Positions 14,166-22,490 of a stretch of DNA of 61,846 nt are shown one piece after another. Source of the stretch: Lachnospiraceae bacterium (GTDB lineage: Bacteria > Bacillota > Clostridia > Lachnospirales > Lachnospiraceae); contig SVEH01000023.1 of the NCBI GenBank assembly GCA_015057455.1, positions 1-61,846 of the forward strand. Direction: 5' to 3'. Position 1 is the first letter of the stretch, and each line of letters opens with the position of its first letter. The translations under genes and the position numbers were made by a program. The notes below the pieces were generated by a model that worked only from the letters and a program-made list of their open reading frames with translations, was not told where the DNA came from and ran no database searches.

Positions 14166-14194
14166 ATGCTAAATTTACTATAGGGGGGAGTCAG

Positions 14195-14584
14195 ATGGAT
14201 AACCCAAATAAACCAAAACCATGTCCGAAGTGGTTAGATGATATGGCAAAGAAAGAGTGGAGAAGGTTAGCAAAACTCTTTGTAGCAGAGAATAAAGAAT
14301 TTACAGATAAAGATTTAAAAGCATTAGAAGCTTATTGCACAAACTATGCGAAATGGAAGAGGTGCGAGGAAATATTAGCTGAATATGGTTACACGATGGA
14401 AGTTGGCCAAAATGGTTATGTGCAGCAAAGACCAGAAGTTAGTATTTCTAATAAAGCTCAAACGGAAATGAGGGCATGGGCTAAAGAGCTCGGCTTAACA
14501 CCTGCATCAAGACGAAGGATGAGGGAATCTATTATGAATGAAGGATATGATCCTGAAATGGAAGATATGATATCTCATGATTAA
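14195..14584 (+). CDS. Terminase small subunit, P27 family
   Basis: A 129-residue protein: KPCPKWLDDMAKKEWRRL, a helical DNA-binding region, and the C-terminal KELGLTPASRRRMR motif, which is diagnostic for P27-like TerS. It recognises the packaging site and recruits TerL. I use ATG 14195 because TAGGGGGGAG precedes it; the longer frame from 14129 runs through the candidate cos site and has no SD. It overlaps terL by 8 bases. Confidence 0.93.
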   Translation: MDNPNKPKPCPKWLDDMAKKEWRRLAKLFVAENKEFTDKDLKALEAYCTNYAKWKRCEEILAEYGYTMEVGQNGYVQQRPEVSISNKAQTEMRAWAKELGLTPASRRRMRESIMNEGYDPEMEDMISHD

Positions 14585-16196
14585 AGAGGAATTATTCTGT
14601 GAGAACTGGATAAAGAAACTAGAGGTTAAATGGAATTCTGATAAATATTATTATGATGCAGACGAAGCAAGGAAGATATTTAAATTTGCTAAGAAGTTAA
14701 AGAATGATAAGGGTACAAGTAAAATATTTGAATTGTTGGAATTTCAGTTTGAGATTATAACTGAAATATTATGTGTAAAACGTAGAAGTGATGGAAGAAG
14801 GAAACACAGAGAGGCTCATATTAATATTCCAAGAAAGAATGGTAAGTCATTCCTTGCAGGAATAATAATTGTATATTTGTTTTTCTGTCAGAGAGGTATA
14901 TTTGGTGCGTTATTTGTTCTCACGGCCAACACAACTAAACAAGCAGGAGAATTGTATAAGACAATTGAAAATTTTATAAAGACCAACAAGACTTTAAGAA
15001 AATATTGCAAGATAACATCTTCTACAAAGACAATTGTAAGAAGAGATAACAAAAATACATTGATGGTTTTATCATCAGATGCAGATAATGCAGATTCATT
15101 TAATGATTATGTAGCTGTGCTAGACGAGATTCATCAAGCTAAAAATGATGAGATGTATGGTAAGTTAAGAACTGGTCAAGGTGCTTGGGATGAACCATTA
15201 CTAATTACAATAACAACAGCTTCTTCAGGAGAAGATCCATCTAATCCAGAGATGCAGCTTTATAATATGGCTAAGAAAATAGAAGCTGGTGAAGAGGCTG
15301 ATGAAACATTTTATTATAAAATCTATGAAGCTGATAAAGGTTGTGATGTAGAGGATGAGTCACAATGGTATAAATCTAATCCAGCTTTAGGATTTTTTAG
15401 AAAATTAGAAGATTTGGCAAGCTATGCGAAACGAATTCGATTAATGCCAATGCAAGAGAATATGTTTAGAAGAATGTTTTTGAACCAACATGTAGCACTC
15501 GACCATGAAAAAGGTGCTATTAACATGGATTTGTTTAATAAATGCACTAGGAAAATTGATGTAGAACAATTAAACGGTTGTAAGTGTTGGTGTGGCTTAG
15601 ATTTAAGTTCTAAAAATGACATTACAGGATTTGTCCTGGTATTTTATGAAGAACTTACAGGAAGGTTTATAATAGTGCCTTACCTATATACACCTAAAGA
15701 TACAGTAGTTGAGAGAGAACATAGAGACAATATACCTTATTCATATTGGATATCTAAAGGTGATCTAATTGCATTAGAAGGAAGATATGTTAATTTTGAG
15801 CATTTCTTAGAAGATGCATATAAAATTGATGAAACATTTGATATAGAACAGATAGGATTCGATATGTGGGGTTCTCAGACAATAATAAATAGATTAGAAG
15901 ATAAGTGGGATGTTGTTCCACTTGGACAGGGAACTAAAACAATGACACAAGTAATAAATGATTTTGAGAATTTACTTGTAGATGAAAGAATTATTATCGC
16001 AGAGAATGAATGTTTTAATTTTATGGCCAAGAATTGTATAGCTGTATATGATGAAATGATGGGTGTTAAGTACAGTAAGAAGAAATCTAAATTTAAGATA
16101 GATGGTATTGTAGCGATGCTTATGGGATTATTACTAGCAATTGAAGAAAATGGAATTACTCATTATGATCCTATAGCTGAATTGGATAAATTGTAG
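14577..16196 (+). CDS. Terminase large subunit
   Basis: A 539-residue packaging motor and nuclease. The ATPase has a Walker A-like IPRKNGKS (about residues 84-91) and Walker B VLDEIH (182-187). The C-terminal RNase H-like nuclease starts with GLDLSSKNDITG, where the first Asp binds metal, and continues to FKIDGIVAMLMG near the end with the last acidic ligand. Length and motifs fit the HK97/P27-partner clade that makes 3' cohesive ends. It is translated in coupling with terS. Confidence 0.96.
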   Translation: MIKEELFCENWIKKLEVKWNSDKYYYDADEARKIFKFAKKLKNDKGTSKIFELLEFQFEIITEILCVKRRSDGRRKHREAHINIPRKNGKSFLAGIIIVYLFFCQRGIFGALFVLTANTTKQAGELYKTIENFIKTNKTLRKYCKITSSTKTIVRRDNKNTLMVLSSDADNADSFNDYVAVLDEIHQAKNDEMYGKLRTGQGAWDEPLLITITTASSGEDPSNPEMQLYNMAKKIEAGEEADETFYYKIYEADKGCDVEDESQWYKSNPALGFFRKLEDLASYAKRIRLMPMQENMFRRMFLNQHVALDHEKGAINMDLFNKCTRKIDVEQLNGCKCWCGLDLSSKNDITGFVLVFYEELTGRFIIVPYLYTPKDTVVEREHRDNIPYSYWISKGDLIALEGRYVNFEHFLEDAYKIDETFDIEQIGFDMWGSQTIINRLEDKWDVVPLGQGTKTMTQVINDFENLLVDERIIIAENECFNFMAKNCIAVYDEMMGVKYSKKKSKFKIDGIVAMLMGLLLAIEENGITHYDPIAELDKL

Positions 16197-16204
16197 GAGA
16201 GGCT

Positions 16205-16417
16205 ATGAGAAAAATAAAGTTTAAAAGACCAAAGTTGAAAAAAATAAGCTTTACTAAAGAAACTAAGGATAAATTTAAAATAATAATTACAGATGCAATG
16301 ATACTTTTTGCATTAATACTTATAGCATTAACAACATTAAGGATTAATATTTATAGTGGTTGTTATGTTGTAGCAGCAGAGATGATTATTGCAGCAGTAT
16401 GTATTGCGAGGAGTTAG
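16205..16417 (+). CDS. Small membrane protein between terL and portal (70 aa)
   Basis: ATG 16205 follows TAGGAGAGG. A basic N-terminal half (KRPKLKKISFTKETKDKFK) precedes two hydrophobic segments. Small proteins with one or two membrane spans occur at this place in many clostridial phages; role unknown. Confidence 0.65.
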   Translation: MRKIKFKRPKLKKISFTKETKDKFKIIITDAMILFALILIALTTLRINIYSGCYVVAAEMIIAAVCIARS

Positions 16418-16422
16418 TTATT

Positions 16423-17652
16423 ATGTTTTTAAATAAAATGGTAGAACGTAGAGAAAGTGAAGAAAATAGTACATCGTTAACAGATGAAGAAAAATTATTT
16501 TTAAAAGCTTTTGGTGTAGACTATACATCATATAGTGGTTCTGCATTAAAGGAAATTACATATTTAACATGTATTAAGATAATAAGCGAGGCAATTGGTA
16601 AAACACCAATATACCTAGAAAGAGAAACAGAGGATGGAATAGAAAGAATAATAGATGATGATTTATCTGAATTAATATCTTTAAGACCTAATCCTTATAT
16701 GAGTGCAATTGACTGTTGGAAGACAATAGAGGCCTTAAGACAACATGATGGTATATCAGGGTTATACAAGATGTATAAGAAAGGTGAGCTTGTAGGCTTG
16801 TATCCTATAAGAATTACTGGAATAACAATTGATGATGCAGGAATACTTAATTCTAATTTAAAATATAAAGTTTTAGTTGATTTTACTGTAGCAGGCACAT
16901 CTATGGTTCAAACAGCATTGTATGAAGAATTATTAATATTTAAAGGTTTTAGCTTGGATGGTATTAATACACATTCTATTAGAGATTTAGCAAAGTCAGC
17001 AATTGATACTAATATTAAATCACAGAATTACTTGAACACATTGTTTGATTCAGGTTTAACTAATAAAGTTGTAGTTCAGCTTACATCGGATATAAAGGAA
17101 GAAAAAGGTATTAAAAAAATACAAGAAAAGTTCAATAGGATTTACTCTAAATCAAAGAGAATATTTACTGTACCTGCAGGATTTAATGTATCGTCACTTA
17201 ATCTATCCTTATCAGATGCACAGTTTGAACAAATTAGAAGAATGAACATATCTCAAATAGCTGCATTATTTGGAATAAAAATGCACCAATTAAATGATCT
17301 AAAAGATACTAATAATAATTCGTTAGAGCAACAACAAGTTAGTTTCTTAGTAGATACATTATTAATTCTATATGAATCCATAGAACAGGAAGTAACATAT
17401 GGATTACTTACCAAAGAAAAACGTAGAAAAGGATATCAGTTTAAATTCAATACTAATGTAATACTTAGGTCTTCACCAGAGACACAAATGAAAATTATAA
17501 CAGGCTATGTTTCAAATGGTGTATATTCACCAAATGAAGGAAGACGTATGCTTAGAAAGAATAAAAAAGAGGGTGGAGATGACTTAATTGTAAATGCTGG
17601 TGTTCTAAAGATGAAAGATTTAGGAAAAAACGTTATGAAAGAAGGTGAGTAA
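16423..17652 (+). CDS. Portal protein, HK97 family
   Basis: A 409-residue protein with the family pattern: YLTCIKIISEAIGKTPIYL near the start, the LRPNPYMSAIDCWKTIEAL segment, and the C-terminal stretch QIRRMNISQIAALFGIKMHQLND. Twelve copies form the vertex through which DNA is pumped. I start at ATG 16423, which has GAGGAG at 9 bases; a longer frame from 16360 lies inside the previous gene. It overlaps the protease gene by 8 bases. Confidence 0.95.
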   Translation: MFLNKMVERRESEENSTSLTDEEKLFLKAFGVDYTSYSGSALKEITYLTCIKIISEAIGKTPIYLERETEDGIERIIDDDLSELISLRPNPYMSAIDCWKTIEALRQHDGISGLYKMYKKGELVGLYPIRITGITIDDAGILNSNLKYKVLVDFTVAGTSMVQTALYEELLIFKGFSLDGINTHSIRDLAKSAIDTNIKSQNYLNTLFDSGLTNKVVVQLTSDIKEEKGIKKIQEKFNRIYSKSKRIFTVPAGFNVSSLNLSLSDAQFEQIRRMNISQIAALFGIKMHQLNDLKDTNNNSLEQQQVSFLVDTLLILYESIEQEVTYGLLTKEKRRKGYQFKFNTNVILRSSPETQMKIITGYVSNGVYSPNEGRRMLRKNKKEGGDDLIVNAGVLKMKDLGKNVMKEGE

Positions 17653-18313
17653 GGTGTCACAAGAAAAAAAGAATGATGCGTTAGAGAGAAGAAATTTTCC
17701 CAATACAATAGAGATAAGAGAAGGTTCTGCAGATAATAACGAATCAAGAAAAATAGGTGGTTATGCACTAAAATATAATGCTCCTACATTGATTAGAGAT
17801 AGATGGGGAGATGAATGGTTAGAAGAATTTGCAGTAGGTGCTTTTGATGAAAGTATTGCTAATTGTAAATCTGCAGGTTCAGAAATAAAGTGTCTGTGGA
17901 ATCATGATATGGCTAAACCATTAGGCTCTACTAAGAATGATTCTTTGAGATTTAATTCAAATAATACAGAAGGATTAGAATATGAGGATGATTTGCCAAA
18001 CAATACATGGGGAACAGATGCATATGAAAGTGTTAGTAGAGGCGATGTAGATGGAAGCTCTTTCGGATTCAGAGCGAAAGAAGACAAATGGAGCAAAGTG
18101 GAATATGAAGGAAAGTCTATATACAAGAGAAGTATTATAAAGGCTGATTTATATGAAGTTAGTCCATGTACTTTTCCAGCTTATGGTTCTTCAGATATAA
18201 GCTGTAGAAGTTACAAGGATTATATAGAATCAACTAAAGATGAATTAAGAATACAAAAAATAAAAGAAGAGTCTAGGTTGATAGATATTCAACTAGAGAA
18301 TAGGAGTGCTTAG
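17645..18313 (+). CDS. Prohead protease, peptidase family S78
   Basis: A 222-residue HK97-type maturation protease. Catalytic His is in CLWNHD (residue about 87) and Ser in DVDGSSFGF (about 138). The IGGYALKYN start and EVSPCTFPAYGSS end are typical. It cleaves the capsid delta domain and scaffold during head maturation. GTG starts at 17645 or 17654 are both possible; both overlap or abut the portal stop. Confidence 0.94.
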   Translation: MSKVSQEKKNDALERRNFPNTIEIREGSADNNESRKIGGYALKYNAPTLIRDRWGDEWLEEFAVGAFDESIANCKSAGSEIKCLWNHDMAKPLGSTKNDSLRFNSNNTEGLEYEDDLPNNTWGTDAYESVSRGDVDGSSFGFRAKEDKWSKVEYEGKSIYKRSIIKADLYEVSPCTFPAYGSSDISCRSYKDYIESTKDELRIQKIKEESRLIDIQLENRSA

Positions 18314-18315
18314 AG

Positions 18316-19404
18316 ATGACAGTACAAGAATTAAGAAGTCTAATTAGCGAAAAAACACAAGAGATAAACAAGTATATTGAAAACAGAGATGCTGATAAAG
18401 CTGAAGAAGCTTTAAACGAGAAAAGAAAGCTTACTCAATTATTAGCTGTTGCTGAAGCTGAAGCAGAGTTTGACAAAGGAAGTTTAGAAGGTCAAAAGGA
18501 AGGCAGAAGTAGAGCAGATGTTGTAAATGAAATGAGAGCAGCAGTTAAATTTGCTCTTAAAGGAAAAGAATCTTTAACAGATGAAGAAAGAGCAGCAGTT
18601 AGTATTGATAACAATGCAGCTGTTCTTCCAGAAGAGTTTGTTAATGAAATGCAAATATTAAGAGAAGGTTTCCCTTCACTTAAAAAGCATTGTCATGTTG
18701 TTAAGGCTCGTTCTAACCATGGTAAAATGCCATTTGCTAGAATAGGTGGAAAGAAGTTAACTAAGTATAAATCAGGTACTAAGTTAACTGGAGAAGTAGC
18801 TAATACAGAAGATGTTCCATATGATATTGAAAACTATGGTTCATTAGTTCCTATTGCAAATGATCTACAAGAAGATGAAGCAATAGACATAATTAATGAA
18901 GTAATTAAACCAGATTTTGCAGAAGCATCAGTTAATACTGAAAATGAAGAAATAATGACTATAGTAACTGAAAATGCTACAGAAGTACCAGGTACAAGCC
19001 ATAAAGACATTAAGGCTGCAATTGATGGAACATTACCAGCATTAAGAGCAAAGACAATTACAATAACTAACTTAGAAGGATATGTATATCTTATGTCTCA
19101 AGAAGATAAACAAGGTAGAAATCTTGAGTTAGTTAAGAATGTTAATGGAGTAGATTACTATGAGAAGAAAGTATTGGAAACTCTTTCAAATGAAGAGGTA
19201 GTATCACCAGAAGGACATTATGTATTCTATGTAGTTAACTTATATGCATTGGCTAAGTTCTTTGAGAGAAAAGGATATACAGTATCTACAGATAAATCAG
19301 TATTCTTTGAATCTGATGAAACAGCATTGAAGGTACAAGAAAGATTTGATGTTGAGAAATTAGATGATAGATACGTTAAGAAGGTATTAATTCCTAAAGC
19401 ATAA
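18316..19404 (+). CDS. Major capsid protein, HK97 fold
   Basis: A 362-residue protein. Residues 1-90 are helical and charged, matching the delta/scaffold domain removed by the S78 protease. The mature fold is recognisable from ALKGKESLTDEERAA, AVLPEEFVNEM, the E-loop region and VEKLDDRYVKKVLIPKA at the end. Processing would occur shortly before SIDNNAAVLP. SD near the upstream stop; it lies 2 bases after the protease gene. Confidence 0.94.
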   Translation: MTVQELRSLISEKTQEINKYIENRDADKAEEALNEKRKLTQLLAVAEAEAEFDKGSLEGQKEGRSRADVVNEMRAAVKFALKGKESLTDEERAAVSIDNNAAVLPEEFVNEMQILREGFPSLKKHCHVVKARSNHGKMPFARIGGKKLTKYKSGTKLTGEVANTEDVPYDIENYGSLVPIANDLQEDEAIDIINEVIKPDFAEASVNTENEEIMTIVTENATEVPGTSHKDIKAAIDGTLPALRAKTITITNLEGYVYLMSQEDKQGRNLELVKNVNGVDYYEKKVLETLSNEEVVSPEGHYVFYVVNLYALAKFFERKGYTVSTDKSVFFESDETALKVQERFDVEKLDDRYVKKVLIPKA

Positions 19405-19417
19405 GGTGTGATAGCGT

Positions 19418-19726
19418 ATGTCAATTGAATTAAAAGATGTAAAGAAACATTTACATATTGAGTTTGATGATGATGATGAGTTAATAGAAAACTTAATCGT
19501 ATCTGCAGAAGCTTTAATTGATAGACTTGTTGGAACCGCCTATAAAGAACGTGAGAATTACAGTAGTGATAAAGATTATGAGAAAGGTCAGAATTTAGCT
19601 GACCTTCTCATGAAAAAGTTACTTAATGATATGTATGATAATCGAGGTAGTGTAACAGAAAAAGAACTTAAGAATGATAGGATAACATCTAGTATATTAG
19701 ATGTGCTATCTAACATAGGTGATTAG
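19418..19726 (+). CDS. Head-tail connector (gp6-like)
   Basis: A 102-residue helical protein beginning MSIELKDVKKHLHIEFDDDDELI, the classic start of phage DNA-packaging/connector proteins of the gp6 type. It forms the ring below the portal. Confidence 0.88.
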   Translation: MSIELKDVKKHLHIEFDDDDELIENLIVSAEALIDRLVGTAYKERENYSSDKDYEKGQNLADLLMKKLLNDMYDNRGSVTEKELKNDRITSSILDVLSNIGD

Positions 19727-19727
19727 T

Positions 19728-20033
19728 ATGTATATAGTGATAGAGAAGAAAGCAGATGTAATAGTTGATGGAGTAAGAAAGGAAGAATGGCAAGAATACT
19801 ATAGACCATGGGTTGATGTTAAGTCATTATACGGCAAGGAACTTTATCAAGCTTTATCTGCAAAATTGGAGAATGTTCTTAATTTTGAGACTAGGTATTG
19901 TAAGAAGATAAAAAATCTCAATACCAAGAATTATCGAATAGTTTGGGAAGACAGGTATTTTAATATTATTCATGTTGACTATGGAATAAAAATAAATAAG
20001 AGAGTGACAATTAAAGCTAAAGAGGTGGTTTAG
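19728..20033 (+). CDS. Head closure (head-tail joining) protein
   Basis: A 101-residue beta-rich protein (EKKADVIVDGVRKEEWQEYYRPWVDVKSL...RIVWEDRYFNIIHVDY), matching phage stopper proteins of the SPP1 gp16/HK97 gp7 fold. ATG 19728 follows AGGTGA; GTG 19719 is an alternative inside the preceding gene. Confidence 0.82.
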   Translation: MYIVIEKKADVIVDGVRKEEWQEYYRPWVDVKSLYGKELYQALSAKLENVLNFETRYCKKIKNLNTKNYRIVWEDRYFNIIHVDYGIKINKRVTIKAKEVV

Positions 20034-20498
20034 TTGGAATTCATAAAAATGGATTTTAGTACATTTGAAAATACATATAAGGAATTAGAGAAATTTGTAG
20101 ATGATGCAAGTCTTGAAAAGATTAATAGAAAAGTTATAAAACAAGCTGTTGAAATAGGACATGCTGAGACCGTTAGCTTGATAAAAAGCAGAGCTTATTC
20201 ATCTGACAATTCAAAGTCAGGACGAAAAGGAGCTAGACCAAGTGGACACGCTGGAGATAATGTTCCTAAAAAGGTAACTAAAAGTAAAGATTATGGAATA
20301 TCTGGTGTTGTCGGATGGGATAGAAGTGATAGGTCAGAGCATTTCTATATGAAATTTCAAGAGTTTGGAACATCTACAGAACCACCACATCAAACAGCAA
20401 AGCATTTTATAAGAGATGCAACAAAGAATTCACAAGATGAGATGCAAGCTATTATGAGTAGAGAATATGAGAAAGCTTTGAGTGAGGTATTAGGATGA
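20034..20498 (+). CDS. Tail completion/neck protein, HK97 gp10-like
   Basis: A 154-residue protein with the pattern of gp10-like neck proteins: a helical start, a basic Gly-rich loop (GRKGARPSGHAGD), and FYMKFQEFGTSTEPPHQTAKHFIRDA. The TTG start at 20034 has AGGTGG at 5 bases; ATG 20049 is a weaker alternative. Overlaps the next gene by 4 bases. Confidence 0.85.
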   Translation: MEFIKMDFSTFENTYKELEKFVDDASLEKINRKVIKQAVEIGHAETVSLIKSRAYSSDNSKSGRKGARPSGHAGDNVPKKVTKSKDYGISGVVGWDRSDRSEHFYMKFQEFGTSTEPPHQTAKHFIRDATKNSQDEMQAIMSREYEKALSEVLG

Positions 20499-20905
20499 GT
20501 AAAGTAAAATTAACTTCGGATGAAATTGTTAAAGTTGAAGAGATTATTAAAGAGTGTGAAGCAGAAGATGATTTTAATTTAACAAAATATATTGGGAATA
20601 TATTATCTATAACTGACTATAAAGCTTTTGAAGGTTGGTATGATGCAGATCTAAATGAAACTCATATTACATTCATATATTTAAATGATGCAGATATTAA
20701 TTTTGCAGATGATAGTAATGAAGATACAGAATATTATCTGCAGGTTGATATATGGAGTAAGGAATCTTGTGAAAAGCTTAGAAAGAAAGTTAAAGCATTA
20801 CTAAAGAAAGCAAACTTTGAATACATAACAGGTAACAATGATTATGAGGCAGAGAATAAATTGTATCATATAGCATTAAGAGTTAGGTTTGAAGTTGAAG
20901 AATAA
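20495..20905 (+). CDS. Tail terminator-like protein
   Basis: A 136-residue acidic protein placed where the tail terminator (gpU/gp11-like) lies. The segment YYLQVDIWSKESCEKLRKKVKALL is typical of the family. It caps the tail tube and joins it to the head. Confidence 0.78.
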   Translation: MSKVKLTSDEIVKVEEIIKECEAEDDFNLTKYIGNILSITDYKAFEGWYDADLNETHITFIYLNDADINFADDSNEDTEYYLQVDIWSKESCEKLRKKVKALLKKANFEYITGNNDYEAENKLYHIALRVRFEVEE

Positions 20906-20923
20906 TTTTGAGAGGTATTTATC

Positions 20924-21598
20924 ATGAATCAATTAAAAGAGAATGAGCAAACACTTACAAGAAAACGTATTGTTGGTTTAAAGGATTTAGCAATAGCATT
21001 AGTTACTACAAATGATAGTAATAATTATGCTGCAGATGTTCCTGTAAGATTAGCAAGAGCAGTTACAGCTACAGTAAAAGAAAATTTTTCTAAAGAGGAT
21101 ATCTATTCAGATGATGCAGTAGAAGATACTGTAGATAGTTTTGAAAAAGTTGAAATTGAAGTAGAGGTTAATAGGTTAGCTCCAGGAGACCAGGCTTTAT
21201 TATTTGACTGTCTTTATAATAAAGGATATTTATTAAAATCAGGTGATGATAAGGCTAAAGAGATAGCTGTAGGTTTTAGAGCAAAACAAGCTAACGGTAA
21301 ATATGAGTTTAACTGGTATTACTGTGGAACTGCTTCTAGACCAGAAAAGAGCTATGAAACAATTAAGGATAAGAAAACACCACAGTCAGAAAAAATCACA
21401 TTTACTATGTATCAACGTAACAAAGAGGACATTGTAAATGGTGAGAAGAAGAGATTATATGCTATTACAGTTGATGAGAGCCAATTATTAGAAGATTATA
21501 CAGATGCAAAAGCAGCAATTGATAATTGGTTTGGAGAAGTGCAAGAGTATCCTGAAGAGATTACAAATCCAGAAGCAGGAAACGAAGCAACATCTTAG
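20924..21598 (+). CDS. Major tail tube protein
   Basis: A 224-residue protein with the signature of phi13/TP901-type tail tube proteins: KRIVGLKDLAIALVT near the start, AKEIAVGFRAKQANGKYEFNW and SEKITFTMYQR in the beta-sandwich. The last 35 residues are acidic and flexible. SD GAGAGG before ATG 20924. A hairpin follows the gene. Confidence 0.9.
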   Translation: MNQLKENEQTLTRKRIVGLKDLAIALVTTNDSNNYAADVPVRLARAVTATVKENFSKEDIYSDDAVEDTVDSFEKVEIEVEVNRLAPGDQALLFDCLYNKGYLLKSGDDKAKEIAVGFRAKQANGKYEFNWYYCGTASRPEKSYETIKDKKTPQSEKITFTMYQRNKEDIVNGEKKRLYAITVDESQLLEDYTDAKAAIDNWFGEVQEYPEEITNPEAGNEATS

Positions 21599-21609
21599 TA
21601 GATGAGTAT

Positions 21610-21631
21610 AAGGGGACGAGTATGTCCCCTT
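21610..21631 (+). terminator. Hairpin downstream of the tail tube gene
   Basis: AAGGGGAC and GTCCCCTT around GAGTAT, followed by TTAAAG. The weak T-tract suggests partial termination or mRNA stabilisation, which would keep the tube protein above the minor tail proteins. Confidence 0.6.
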
Positions 21632-21652
21632 TAAAGAATAGGAGATTAGGTA

Positions 21653-21976
21653 ATGAAGATAACAGTAAAAGGACAAGAATATACTTGTGAAAAAATAAGT
21701 AGAACGAAATATGCAAAGTTTAGAGATACATATCAGAAGATAACGAAAGATGATCCAGATAAAATGATTTTTACAGAAGAAGATTTGGATGATATGGTAG
21801 AAGTTATTGTATTTGTTTATGATAATGCATTTACAGTTGATGATATTAATGATGATTTGGATGTTCCAGAGATAATGTTCCATTTCTCATTAATAAATGC
21901 TGAAGTAATGAATAAAGTTAATTTACAGACTGATGTAGCAAAAAAAAATTCGATATTAATGGATTCTTTGAACTAG
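21653..21976 (+). CDS. Tail assembly chaperone, zero-frame product (gpG-like)
   Basis: A 107-residue protein between the tail tube and tape measure genes. It starts MKITVKGQEYTCEKISRTKYAKF and ends 8 codons after a run of nine A. Position, size and the slippery run define it as the short chaperone that coats the tape measure protein during tail assembly. Confidence 0.85.
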   Translation: MKITVKGQEYTCEKISRTKYAKFRDTYQKITKDDPDKMIFTEEDLDDMVEVIVFVYDNAFTVDDINDDLDVPEIMFHFSLINAEVMNKVNLQTDVAKKNSILMDSLN

Positions 21977-22485
21977 GTCTGAAGATTAATGGGAAATTAA
22001 TAAATATAGGCAAGATAAACGTATATCAATATAAAAAATATATTCACATAATGCAAAAAATTGATGTGACGGAAGATGAAATCGATTTATTAATGTTGTA
22101 TTCAATTATGATAAAGATATTTGTTCAAGATTTAGATCTAGATGTACTAGAGGTGCATGAAATATATTTTGTATACAAAGAAATAGTAAATATTATTGAT
22201 GCACATTTGAATAGTAAAATGCGTAAAATAAGTAATTTATTAGGTGGTACACAAGGTGTAGAAGTTGAGAAGAGTGCTTTTGATGAATATGACATGGAAA
22301 ATGGATATATAGAAGATGAAGAGGTAAGTTATTGGGATAACTATGCTAAGAATCTAGATAATATTATTTATATTGCAATTAAGAATATAGGTAATTCTTA
22401 TAAGGAGTGTTTAGATTCGGATGCAGTAGACTTGTTGGATTATATTCATTTTTCGATCGAGTTGGAGAAAAGCTTAAAGGAATGA
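21653..22485 (+). CDS. Tail assembly chaperone, frameshifted fusion (gpGT-like)
   Basis: After slippage at 21940-21948 the product continues KFDINGFFELGLKINGK and on through MQKIDVTEDEIDLL to the stop at 22485, adding about 180 residues to the gpG part. The downstream frame has no SD-supported start of its own; its first ATG at 22051 lies well inside the open stretch, which supports frameshift expression. The GT extension links the tape measure chaperone to tail tube subunits in lambda-like phages. Confidence 0.8.
21940..21948 (+). promoter_or_regulatory. -1 ribosomal frameshift site (A-run)
   Basis: Nine consecutive A allow A-AAA-AAA tandem slippage. Reading shifts from the frame of 21653 to the frame that stays open from before 21949 to 22485. 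Confidence 0.8.
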
Positions 22486-22490
22486 TTTGA

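Noticed and set aside
15422..15622. Minus-strand frames within the late genes
   Set aside because: All are shadows of well-supported plus-strand structural genes with matching motifs and no SD.
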